Shown piece after piece: positions 43,396 to 51,050 of a DNA stretch of 64,000 bases. The translations under genes and the position numbers were made by a program. Within the stretch, counting starts at the first letter, position 1; each line of letters opens with the position of its first letter. The DNA comes from Paenibacillus piscarius (GTDB lineage: Bacteria; Bacillota; Bacilli; Paenibacillales; Paenibacillaceae). The stretch lies in NCBI RefSeq assembly GCF_022234545.1, contig NZ_JAIEUI010000009.1:1-64000 (forward strand), given 5' to 3'. The notes beneath the pieces are model-generated. The model saw only the letters and a list, made by a program, of their open reading frames with translations. It searched no databases and had not been told where the DNA came from.

Positions 43396-44313
43396 CTAAG
43401 GGTACAGCATGTTCTGTCCGGCGGCCAGGCCGGTATCCCTGCGGAATTCAGAGGGGGAGCAGTTCATCGCTTTGCGGAACACTTTGATGAAGTAGCTGAC
43501 GTTGTCGAAGCCGACATCCATGGCGATATCGGAGATTTTGCGGTCACTCTGCTGCAGGAGTGCTGCGGCCTGGCGGACCCGGTAGGAGTTGATATAATCG
43601 ACGGGCGTTTTGCGGGTCATGCTTTTGAAAAAACGGCAGAACTGTCCTTCGCTCATCGGAATCAGCCCGGCCAGGTCACGTGTGCGGATCGGCTCCTGGT
43701 AGTGGTCCTGGATATAGAGAATGGCCTTCTTCAGCCGGTCCGCCTTCGTATTGTCCGCCCCCTCCGAGGGGCTGTGGTTCACCGAACGTCCCGGCAGCGC
43801 GATCTGCGAGAGCATAATCAGCAGGGTGCCTTTGATGAAAGACTCAAACCCGGGCAACTGTTGCTCATAGGCCTTCAACATATGGTTCAGGTGCAGCAGC
43901 AGCTCTCCCTGCCAAGGCACGGAAGCGGTAAGATGGCGCGGGAAGCTCTGGCGTTTCTCCTGAAGGGGCAGAATGACGGTCTGCTGGATGGTATCATATT
44001 GGGCGCTGGCCAGAAGATCAGGATGGAAGACCAGGGCGCAGAACCGGCAAGGGGTATCCGCCAGCGCATAGGCGGCATGGATATCGCCGGATTCGATGAA
44101 GACAGCTTCGCCGGGACGGAGCGTGAAATAGTCGGTATCCACCTGGAACAGAATCTCCCCCTCCAGCAGCAGGAAGAACTCGGCCTCCTCATGCCAGTGG
44201 GTATCCAATACATGCGCTCCGGCGGGCAGCTCGATCCAATAGGCGGCGAGGGGGAACATGGCGTCTCCGTGTTCACGGTCTTCCTTGAGCAGGCGCTGCG
44301 AGGTGCGGTCCAT
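43396..44313 (-). CDS. AraC-family regulator with cupin sensor
   Basis: A 305-residue regulator. The N-terminal cupin domain (about 20-130) shows HVLDTHWHEEAEFFLLLEG and RPGEAVFIESGDIHAAY. The C-terminal double helix-turn-helix (about 195-295) shows IRTRDLAGLIPMSEGQFCRF and ISDIAMDVGFDNVSYFIKVF. GGAGGG precedes the ATG. It is divergent from the alpha-xylosidase gene, so it probably activates it in response to a xylose-containing oligosaccharide. Confidence 0.92.
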   Translation of the reverse strand: MDRTSQRLLKEDREHGDAMFPLAAYWIELPAGAHVLDTHWHEEAEFFLLLEGEILFQVDTDYFTLRPGEAVFIESGDIHAAYALADTPCRFCALVFHPDLLASAQYDTIQQTVILPLQEKRQSFPRHLTASVPWQGELLLHLNHMLKAYEQQLPGFESFIKGTLLIMLSQIALPGRSVNHSPSEGADNTKADRLKKAILYIQDHYQEPIRTRDLAGLIPMSEGQFCRFFKSMTRKTPVDYINSYRVRQAAALLQQSDRKISDIAMDVGFDNVSYFIKVFRKAMNCSPSEFRRDTGLAAGQNMLYP

Positions 44314-44398
44314 GGATTAGCACCCTCCTTTCGCAATAAACGTCAGAATAGTGTTATAAATAAGCTATATTATATTAGTTATGCGCTTTTATTATCGG

Positions 44399-44404
44399 TA
44401 TAAT
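44399..44404 (+). promoter_or_regulatory. -10 box of the alpha-xylosidase promoter
   Basis: A perfect TATAAT lies 40 bp before the start; the -35 region (TTAGTT/TAGTTA) is weak, in line with activation by the divergent AraC protein. Confidence 0.55.
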
Positions 44405-44444
44405 GCAACTATAAACAGCAAATCGAAAGGTGGCAAGCACACTT

Positions 44445-46766
44445 ATGAAATTTACAGACGGTCTCTGGCTCGTCCGGGACGGGATTACAATTAATGGTGC
44501 GGTGCAGAATTATGTAGTGGAGCGGACGGAAGAAGGACTGACCGCTATTTCGCAGACGACTCCGATTACAGGACGTTCGGCTACGCTCAACTCCACGCTG
44601 CTGACGGTGAAATTCCATTCCCCGCTACCGGGTGTGGTGGGAGTCAAGATTATTCATAACGATGGTGTGATTAACCGCGGACCTTCGTTTGAGCTGACCC
44701 AAGGAACGGGCGATCATGTTCAGGTGGAGGAGAGCGAAGCGCAGACCGTGCTGATCAGCGGCGGACTCCGTGTGGTCATCAACAAAGGCACCCATTGGTC
44801 GGTGGACTTCTACCGCGGCGATGAACGGATTACCGGCAGCGGCTTCAAGTCAATGGCCTATATTACGGATCAGAACGGCAACACCTTCATGCGGGAGGAG
44901 CTGGACTTAGGCGTCGGCGAATTCGTGTATGGTCTGGGCGAGCGGTTTACGGCTTTTGTCAAAAACGGCCAGGTTGTTGATCTGTGGAACAAAGACGGCG
45001 GTACAAGCTCCGAGCAGGCGTACAAGAACGTTCCGTTCTATGTGACGAGCAAGGGGTACGGTGTCTTCGTGAACCAGCCGGAGCTGGTCTCGTATGAAAT
45101 CGCTTCAGAGAAGGTGAAGAAGGCCCAGTTCAGCGTAGCGGGCGAGAGCCTGGAATACTTCGTCATTGACGGGCCGACCATTAAAGAGGTCATTACCAAA
45201 TACACCTCCCTGACCGGCAAGCCTGCGCTGCCTCCGGCCTGGAGCTTCGGGCTGTGGCTGACCACTTCCTTCACTACGGATTATGATGAAGCTACGGTGA
45301 ATTCCTTCGTGGAGGGGATGGCGGAGCGCGATCTGCCGCTGCATGTGTTCCACTTCGACTGCTTCTGGATGCGCGAATATCAGTGGACCGATTTCCAGTG
45401 GGATTCCCGCGTGTTCCCGGACCCGGTGGGGATGCTGAAGCGCCTGCATGACAAGGGGCTGAAGATCTGCGTCTGGATCAACTCTTATATCGGACAGCGT
45501 TCCCCGCTGTTTGAAGAAGGCAAGAAGAACGGCTATCTGCTGAAACGGCCGAACGGCGACGTCTATCAGACGGACCTGTGGCAGGCGGGCATGGGACTGG
45601 TAGACTTCACGAACCCTGCGGCCTGCGAATGGTATGCCGGTTACCTGCGCGATCTGGTCGATATGGGCGTAGACAGCTTCAAGACCGACTTCGGCGAGCG
45701 GATTCCGACGGATGTGGTCTATTTCGACGGCTCCGATCCGTACAAGATGCATAACTACTATACCCAGCTGTATAACAAGGTTGTATTCGAGGTGCTGGAA
45801 GAGAAGCTCGGCACTAATGAAGCCGCCGTCTTCGCACGCTCCGCCACCGCCGGCGGCCAGCAATTCCCGGTTCACTGGGGCGGCGACTGCTACGCCGACT
45901 ATGAATCGATGGCCGAGAGCCTGCGCGGCGGCCTGTCGCTCGGCTTGTCCGGCTTCGGCTTCTGGAGCCATGACATCGGCGGCTTCGAGAATACTGCGCC
46001 GGCGCATGTGTTCAAGCGCTGGCTGGCCTTCGGCCTGCTCTCCAGCCACAGCCGCCTGCACGGCAGCACCTCGTACCGTGTGCCTTGGGCGTATGACGAT
46101 GAAGCCGTGGACGTTACCCGCTTCTTCACCAAGCTCAAATGCAGCCTGATGCCATACCTGTATGATGTTGCCGGACAGGCGCATGAGCAGGGCTGGGCTT
46201 CGATGCGGGCGATGGTCATGGAATTCCCGGAAGATCCGACCTGCGAAATTCTGGACCGCCAGTACATGCTGGGAGATTCCCTGCTGGTCGCGCCGATCTT
46301 CCAGGAGAACGGCGAAGTGAAGTACTACCTGCCGGCAGGCCGCTGGACTCACCTGCTGAGCGGAGAGACCGTACAGGGCGGAGCATGGCGCAAGGAGAAG
46401 CATGACTTCTTCAGTCTGCCGCTGTTCGTGCGGCAGAATGCACTGCTTGCTGTAGGCAGCGTGGATCACCGGCCGGATTATGATTTTGCCGACGGCGTGA
46501 AGCTCAGCCTGTATTCCCTGAAGGACGGGAAGACGGCGGCAGCGACTGTCCGCGACGTGAACGGCGCTCCAGAGCTGAAGGTTGAAGCGGTACGCAGCGG
46601 CAGCACTGTAACCGTAACGGCAGAAGGCAGCGGCAAAGCCTTCACCTTCGCGGTGAAGGACCTCGGGGCCATCGCTTCGGTGGAAGGTGCGGAGCAGGCC
46701 GATGAGACGACGGTGAGCGTGGGCGCGGGAGCGAAGTCAGTGTCGTTTGCGATTACGCTGAAGTAA
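44445..46766 (+). CDS. yicI: GH31 alpha-xylosidase (YicI-like)
   Basis: Releases alpha-linked xylose from xyloglucan oligosaccharides such as isoprimeverose; cytoplasmic. The 773-residue length equals that of E. coli YicI, and key residues fall at almost the same numbers: nucleophile Asp415 in SFKTDFGER, acid/base Asp481 in HWGGDCYADYE, and the xylosidase-type HFDCFWM (Cys306, Phe307) and Lys413. A galactose-mutarotase-like N-domain (about 1-245) precedes the barrel, and beta domains follow. The ATG at 44445 is chosen over a GTG at 44430, which would overlap the ribosome site. Confidence 0.93.
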   Translation: MKFTDGLWLVRDGITINGAVQNYVVERTEEGLTAISQTTPITGRSATLNSTLLTVKFHSPLPGVVGVKIIHNDGVINRGPSFELTQGTGDHVQVEESEAQTVLISGGLRVVINKGTHWSVDFYRGDERITGSGFKSMAYITDQNGNTFMREELDLGVGEFVYGLGERFTAFVKNGQVVDLWNKDGGTSSEQAYKNVPFYVTSKGYGVFVNQPELVSYEIASEKVKKAQFSVAGESLEYFVIDGPTIKEVITKYTSLTGKPALPPAWSFGLWLTTSFTTDYDEATVNSFVEGMAERDLPLHVFHFDCFWMREYQWTDFQWDSRVFPDPVGMLKRLHDKGLKICVWINSYIGQRSPLFEEGKKNGYLLKRPNGDVYQTDLWQAGMGLVDFTNPAACEWYAGYLRDLVDMGVDSFKTDFGERIPTDVVYFDGSDPYKMHNYYTQLYNKVVFEVLEEKLGTNEAAVFARSATAGGQQFPVHWGGDCYADYESMAESLRGGLSLGLSGFGFWSHDIGGFENTAPAHVFKRWLAFGLLSSHSRLHGSTSYRVPWAYDDEAVDVTRFFTKLKCSLMPYLYDVAGQAHEQGWASMRAMVMEFPEDPTCEILDRQYMLGDSLLVAPIFQENGEVKYYLPAGRWTHLLSGETVQGGAWRKEKHDFFSLPLFVRQNALLAVGSVDHRPDYDFADGVKLSLYSLKDGKTAAATVRDVNGAPELKVEAVRSGSTVTVTAEGSGKAFTFAVKDLGAIASVEGAEQADETTVSVGAGAKSVSFAITLK

Positions 46767-46830
46767 GCCGCATACAGATTTAGCACACCCGCACACTGAT
46801 TCAGCCTATGGCTGTGCCCTTAAGTAACCT

Positions 46831-46879
46831 AGCTCTCTGATGACAGGGGACATTCGTCTCCTGGATCGGGGAGCTTTTT
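46831..46879 (+). terminator. intrinsic terminator after alpha-xylosidase
   Basis: Outer arms AGCTC (46831-46835) and GAGCT (46871-46875) and inner arms AGGGGAC/GTCTCCT form an imperfect stem followed by TTTTT. Confidence 0.65.
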
Positions 46880-46937
46880 GGGGATTGGCGGCGGTGGGGA
46901 AGATTGTTGCGCGCAATGGCGGACAATGGACTAGATG

Positions 46938-47107
46938 TTGCAAGAATTGCAACAGTCCCTGCTGCAGAAGCAGGGCTATGGCGAATTGTTGTCAAAAATG
47001 CAGCATTTCAGCTTCCCTGAGCGAATCAGCGGCGAAATTTCTGCATTTTGTGCAACATTGCACCGGAATAGCGGATTTCGCAGGCATCAAGGTTGCAGAT
47101 CATGCAA
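46938..47107. repeat. four-site dyad repeat, TGCA variant (51/52/52)
   Basis: Sites start at 46938 (TTGCAAGAATTGCAA, perfect palindrome), 46989 (TTGTCAAAAATGCAG), 47041 (CTGCATTTTGTGCAA) and 47093 (TTGCAGATCATGCAA). Site 2 matches the reverse complement of site 3 at 13 of 15 positions. The layout is that of the other four-site elements, but the centre is ten bp (one helical turn) shorter. It ends 25 bp before the SGNH hydrolase start. Confidence 0.85.
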
Positions 47108-47132
47108 CATCAGAATAAAGGAGTCGATCGCT

Positions 47133-48323
47133 ATGAACAATATTGAGAACAGTGCAGCCGGAATACTGAGCCAGCCGGAGTTCAGCTCGGCCACCGCGCT
47201 GTCTACAGCCGCCAACTATATTATGAATGCGCCGGAGGCGTTCACCCATACGTACCGGACCTATATCCGGCTGCGGGAGAACGGCAGACTGACGCTGAAA
47301 TTCTGGCACAGCAATGCGGTAGACTCGACCTGGGATCAGGGCGCAGAGGCCAGAGGCAGTGAACCGGGCGGCGAGTGGAGCATCGAAGCGGCTTATGTCG
47401 CCGATGGCGGGACCATGCCGGACGGCAGTGTTGTGCCGGGCTCGCAGGTGCCAGTTACCTTCGGCGGCGAATTGTCGCGGCGCGTGGAGCCGGGCGGGCA
47501 GTTCTGGAGCGACGAGGCTGTTGTGGAGCTGCCGGAGGGGCACCTGCTGGCCTTCACCTGGACCTTGAAGACGGCCGGTCCAGGCAAATCATTCCCTTTC
47601 AATGTGGAGGGAATGCTCGTCTCCGGCTACGATGCGCCAGGCACACTAGCTGCTCAGGAGACGGCAGCCGGGTTCAGCGCATCGGATAAGCTCCAGGTGC
47701 TGCCAAGCTTCCTGGGCTACAAGAAACTAGTGGCGAAGAGACTGGTACTCTTGGGTGATTCCATCACGCAGGGGGTGCGGACCGCCAAGGACCAATATGC
47801 GCACTGGGCGGCAAGAATCGCAGAGGGGCTGGGAACGGAGTATGGGGTGTGGAATATCGGCTCCGGCTGGGGCCGGGCTTACGATGTAGCCAAGGACGGC
47901 CCTTGGCTGCATAAGGCGCAGCAGGGCGATGAAGTGCTGATTGTGCTGGGCGTGAACGATCTGGATATCGGCCAGCGCACGGCAGATGAATTGCTGGGGG
48001 ACCTCGCGTACATCATCTCCCGGATTAAGGAAGCACAGCCGGAGACAACAGTGACTCTCAGTACCGTGCCGCCTTTCAACTTTGCAGACGAGTGGGAGAC
48101 CCATTGGCGTAAAGTGAATGATTGCATCCGTACAAGCCCGCCGGCCGGGGTGGACCGCGTATTCGACATGGCCGCCGTCCTCTCTGTTCCGACACCCGCA
48201 GATCACCGGATTAAGCCGGAGTATATGAGCGACGAGTTCGACCCGCACCCGAACGGCACGGCCGGTAAGGCGGTGGCGGACGCTTTTCTGGCGTGGTATG
48301 GCGGAGGGCCATCGGTATCCTGA
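47133..48323 (+). CDS. SGNH/GDSL-family hydrolase
   Basis: A 396-residue esterase or deacetylase. A beta-rich N-terminal domain (about 1-190) is followed by an SGNH hydrolase domain with block I VLLGDSITQG (Ser210), block III GVNDLDIG and block V DEFDPHPNG (Asp/His). There is no signal peptide, so it acts inside the cell, probably deacetylating imported oligosaccharides. That fits its place behind the alpha-xylosidase. AAGGAG precedes the ATG at 47133; the open frame upstream to 46935 only reads through the repeat element. Confidence 0.88.
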   Translation: MNNIENSAAGILSQPEFSSATALSTAANYIMNAPEAFTHTYRTYIRLRENGRLTLKFWHSNAVDSTWDQGAEARGSEPGGEWSIEAAYVADGGTMPDGSVVPGSQVPVTFGGELSRRVEPGGQFWSDEAVVELPEGHLLAFTWTLKTAGPGKSFPFNVEGMLVSGYDAPGTLAAQETAAGFSASDKLQVLPSFLGYKKLVAKRLVLLGDSITQGVRTAKDQYAHWAARIAEGLGTEYGVWNIGSGWGRAYDVAKDGPWLHKAQQGDEVLIVLGVNDLDIGQRTADELLGDLAYIISRIKEAQPETTVTLSTVPPFNFADEWETHWRKVNDCIRTSPPAGVDRVFDMAAVLSVPTPADHRIKPEYMSDEFDPHPNGTAGKAVADAFLAWYGGGPSVS

Positions 48324-48410
48324 CCGATCTGCCTTTTTCGCTATTGCCCGATTGCTCTAATTGAATGGTTGAACGATTGCATGATTGCGAGATATGCGAC
48401 TGATGGATAA

Positions 48411-48589
48411 CTGTATTTCCTACACTTATTATTCTGCACTTCCCCATATTCTGTAACTTAAATGTATTCTGTACAACTAAAAAGTGGCTCAGAGGCCCAA
48501 CCAAAGCAATTCTCAAAATGTAATTGTATGGAATGCAGTTATAGTGTGTTTAAGGCGTTTAGAGGCGGATTTAGCTGTACCAAATACAG
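48411..48589. repeat. four-site dyad repeat, TGTA family, copy C (51/62/51)
   Basis: Sites start at 48411 (CTGTATTTCCTACAC), 48462 (ATGTATTCTGTACAA), 48524 (TTGTATGGAATGCAG) and 48575 (CTGTACCAAATACAG), symmetric about 48500. The segment GGATTTAG-CTGTAC before and in site 4 closely matches the site 3 flank of copy A. TTAG/CTAA bases extend several hairpins. Confidence 0.88.
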
Positions 48590-48669
48590 TTATGTCTTAC
48601 TTGCGGAGTTAGGAGTTAAAGGTTTGTTTGTGAAGAACCGGTATTTGCTGGATAGGATACGTGTGTGTA

Positions 48670-48860
48670 CTGGAGTGTGAGGGGGCGAAGTACCGGGAGT
48701 AGAAGGCTGGAGTGTGTGGTGGCAAGAAGGCCGAGTGACGGGGCTGGAGTGTGAAGAGGCAGGAATACTGGAGAGTGTGAGAGTTGAGGAGGGAGTTGGG
48801 AAGTAAGAGGACTGGAGTGTGGGAAGGCAGGAGTGCCGGGGAGCGTGAGAGCTGGTGCAA
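48670..48860. repeat. G-rich minisatellite (CTGGAGTGTG units)
   Basis: CTGGAGTGTG or close variants occur at 48670, 48707, 48744, 48768, 48812 and 48852; the first intervals are 37 bp, later ones irregular. The strand is almost free of C runs. The core TGGAGTG is shared with the 39-bp minisatellite at 31.8 kb. Confidence 0.7.
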
Positions 48861-48888
48861 AGTAACTGGGATACTGTGGAGAGAATAG

Positions 48889-49067
48889 TTGGATTATGTC
48901 CACTTGCTGATGAGTGATTACACCCTTCCGGGAGATTAGTTGGAGAAACAGCACTTATATTTGCCTGATTTCACCTAGTTCGGGGGATCTGGCGGTAATA
49001 GATGCTGTTAATCCAATTGCTTCAGTCTATTCGGCGGGAATTGCGGAAATAAGCTGCGTTTTTCCAA
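48889..49067. repeat. four-site dyad repeat, TTGGA family (51/62/51)
   Basis: Sites start at 48889 (TTGGATTATGTCCAC), 48940 (TTGGAGAAACAGCAC), 49002 (ATGCTGTTAATCCAA) and 49053 (GCTGCGTTTTTCCAA). The last two are inverted relative to the first two. Spacings are 51, 62 and 51, symmetric about 48978. Site 2 and the reverse complement of site 3 share 12 of 15 positions. Confidence 0.87.
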
Positions 49068-49220
49068 TTGTTGTCCAAGGTCAGGCGGTTGAACAAACGA
49101 GGGGAACGAACGCTCAATAGTCAGTTGGCCGTTGGGCGGGAGTAGCGGGTGGGGGGCAGCCATATCCGGATGATAGCGGTCATAGTACCCTGGCAGCAAT
49201 GTCCCTGCCCCCAGGCGGAG

Positions 49221-51050
49221 CTAATGCTCCGCCTGCTCCCGGTAGTCCTTCGGCGAATAGCCGGTCAGCTTCTTGAAGACCTTGCTGAAGTATTTGACAT
49301 CGTGGAAGCCGACCATGTCTGCGATCTGGGCCAGCTTGAGGTTCGGATTCTGCATCAGCAGCTTGGCCTTCTCAATGCGGACGGTGACGATGTAGTCAGA
49401 GAAGTTAATGCCATGCTCCTGCTTGAAGCGGCGGGAGATATACTCGCGGCTGACCTGGAATTTGCCCGCGATCTCCTGGAGGGAGAGGTCGGACGGGTAG
49501 TTCTGCCCGATATACCGGATGATCTCCGCCATCGGATTCCGCTCTTTGACCGTTCTTGCGGAGAGCAGCTGAGACAGCTGCTGCATGAAGGTATATGACC
49601 AGTCGCGCCAGGCGAACAGGGAGAACGAATAGCCGCCGGGCAGCGGCGACGGGTTCTCCCGGTCGAGCTGCTCCAGCTCGGCCAGGGCGCTGTCCGCCCC
49701 GCTGCCCAGCGCCGCCCGGACCAGCCGCACGCGCAGCAGCAGCGCATCGGCCTTCCAGGCGTTCAGCATCTGCGGGGTGACTACGCCCCGGCGGCTGAGC
49801 TCCTGGGTCCAGTGCTGCGCCGCCGCGCTCAGGGCTTCGGGCGTACCGCTCATCACTGCCAGCCGCCAGTCCTCCTGGACATCGGCGAAGCTCAGCGGTG
49901 CTGCGGCCTCCCGCTTGCCGGGCTGCTCCCCGCCGGACATCCCGCTCAGCCGTTTGCCCCGCATTCCGCCAGCCATCTCCTCCGGCCCCTCGCCTGGCAG
50001 TTCTCTGGTCAACGCACCTGGTTTTCCATCACGCGCTCCGCCCGGAGTTCCATCCGGCACTACGCCCGTCATTGTGCCCGCCAACCCGTCCGGCGCGCCG
50101 CCTGCTCCCGCGCCAGCCGCTGGCTCAGCCTCCGCATAATGGCAGTAATCCTCATGCCGCAGCAGATTCCGCCGGAGCAGCGCTTCGGCGGCTTCCGCGC
50201 GCGCTGCGGGCAGCTCTCCCGGAACCGCGCACACTCTGCTGATCCCAAAGTGCATGCGGAACTGCAGGGTCAGGTAGAGCCCCTGGTTGATCCGGCCGAT
50301 CAGCCCGGTTACAGATTCTCCAGCCCCCCAGAGCAGGATGGCGATCTCCGGCGGTCCGCCCCAGTAGCGGAAGGCAATGCCCCGGCCCTCCGGCTGCAGG
50401 AACTCGTTGCAGATGTTCACGATGGCATAGTAGAGCAGCTCGCTGTCCCCGCCGAACCGCCGGAGCAGCGGGTTGTTGCCGCTGTCCGTCTGCACGAGGA
50501 TCAGGCGCGCCGCCCTAATCTGCGGCGGCAGGACGCCGTCAGCGGTCAGGCGGCGCAGCGAGGCCTCGGCATTGACCCTGTCATCGATCAGGGCTGACAG
50601 CAGCTTCTCCCCCAGAATCGGCTTGATCTCGTTCAGCTTCAGGCTCTGGTGCTGCCGCTGGCGGCGCTCCTCTTCCTCGGTGCACCAGGCCAGCACCGCC
50701 TTGGACACCGCGTTGTTAATCGTATCCGCCTCAATCGGCTTCAGAATATAGTCAATGCCGCCGTGGCGGACGGTCTGGCGGACGAAGTCGAAGTCGTCAT
50801 GTCCGCTGACCACAATGAATTTGGCGGTGCCTGCGAATTCATCGACCCAGGTCATCAGCTCCACGCCGTTCCCGGATTCCATCATCATATCCATAATGAC
50901 AAGAGCAGGCTTCTCCGTGCGGATCAGCCCGATAGCTTCATTGCCGCTTCCGGCCTCCAGGATCTCCTTGATGCCGTGCTGCTCCCAATCCACCAGCAGC
51001 CGCACCGCCTTCCGGACTCTTGGTTCATCATCTACTATTAGCGCCTTCAT
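49221..51050 (-). CDS. YesN-like response regulator with AraC output and a Gly/Pro-rich insert
   Basis: A 609-residue regulator. The receiver domain (about 1-120) has phospho-site Asp54 in LVIMDMMM and Lys in DYILKPIE. A central sensor-like region follows, and a C-terminal AraC double helix-turn-helix (about 505-605) shows LSLQEIAGKFQVSREYISRRF and LAQIADMVGFHDVKYFSKVF. At about 308-384 there is a low-complexity insert rich in Gly, Pro, Ala and Met that most YesN proteins lack. Its gene overlaps the kinase gene by four bases. The pair diverges from a sugar ABC importer, which it probably activates. Confidence 0.92.
   Translation of the reverse strand: MKALIVDDEPRVRKAVRLLVDWEQHGIKEILEAGSGNEAIGLIRTEKPALVIMDMMMESGNGVELMTWVDEFAGTAKFIVVSGHDDFDFVRQTVRHGGIDYILKPIEADTINNAVSKAVLAWCTEEEERRQRQHQSLKLNEIKPILGEKLLSALIDDRVNAEASLRRLTADGVLPPQIRAARLILVQTDSGNNPLLRRFGGDSELLYYAIVNICNEFLQPEGRGIAFRYWGGPPEIAILLWGAGESVTGLIGRINQGLYLTLQFRMHFGISRVCAVPGELPAARAEAAEALLRRNLLRHEDYCHYAEAEPAAGAGAGGAPDGLAGTMTGVVPDGTPGGARDGKPGALTRELPGEGPEEMAGGMRGKRLSGMSGGEQPGKREAAAPLSFADVQEDWRLAVMSGTPEALSAAAQHWTQELSRRGVVTPQMLNAWKADALLLRVRLVRAALGSGADSALAELEQLDRENPSPLPGGYSFSLFAWRDWSYTFMQQLSQLLSARTVKERNPMAEIIRYIGQNYPSDLSLQEIAGKFQVSREYISRRFKQEHGINFSDYIVTVRIEKAKLLMQNPNLKLAQIADMVGFHDVKYFSKVFKKLTGYSPKDYREQAEH

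Larger units (their letters stand above)
48324..49220. other. gene-free 0.9-kb gap filled with structured repeats
   Basis: No credible gene. It contains a TGTA-family four-site element (48411-48589), a G-rich minisatellite (48670-48860) and a TTGGA-family four-site element (48889-49067), then about 150 bp with no recognisable feature before the YesN-like stop codon. Confidence 0.75.

Noticed and set aside
45105..46469. 454-residue antisense frame opposite the alpha-xylosidase
   Set aside because: A shadow frame; the sense strand carries YicI catalytic residues at the expected positions.
46935..47132. N-terminal extension of the SGNH hydrolase
   Set aside because: The added 66 residues only read through the four-site repeat; AAGGAG points to the ATG at 47133.
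48462..48954. Short frames on both strands over the second minisatellite
   Set aside because: They follow biased low-complexity DNA and cross the repeat elements; no ribosome binding sites.
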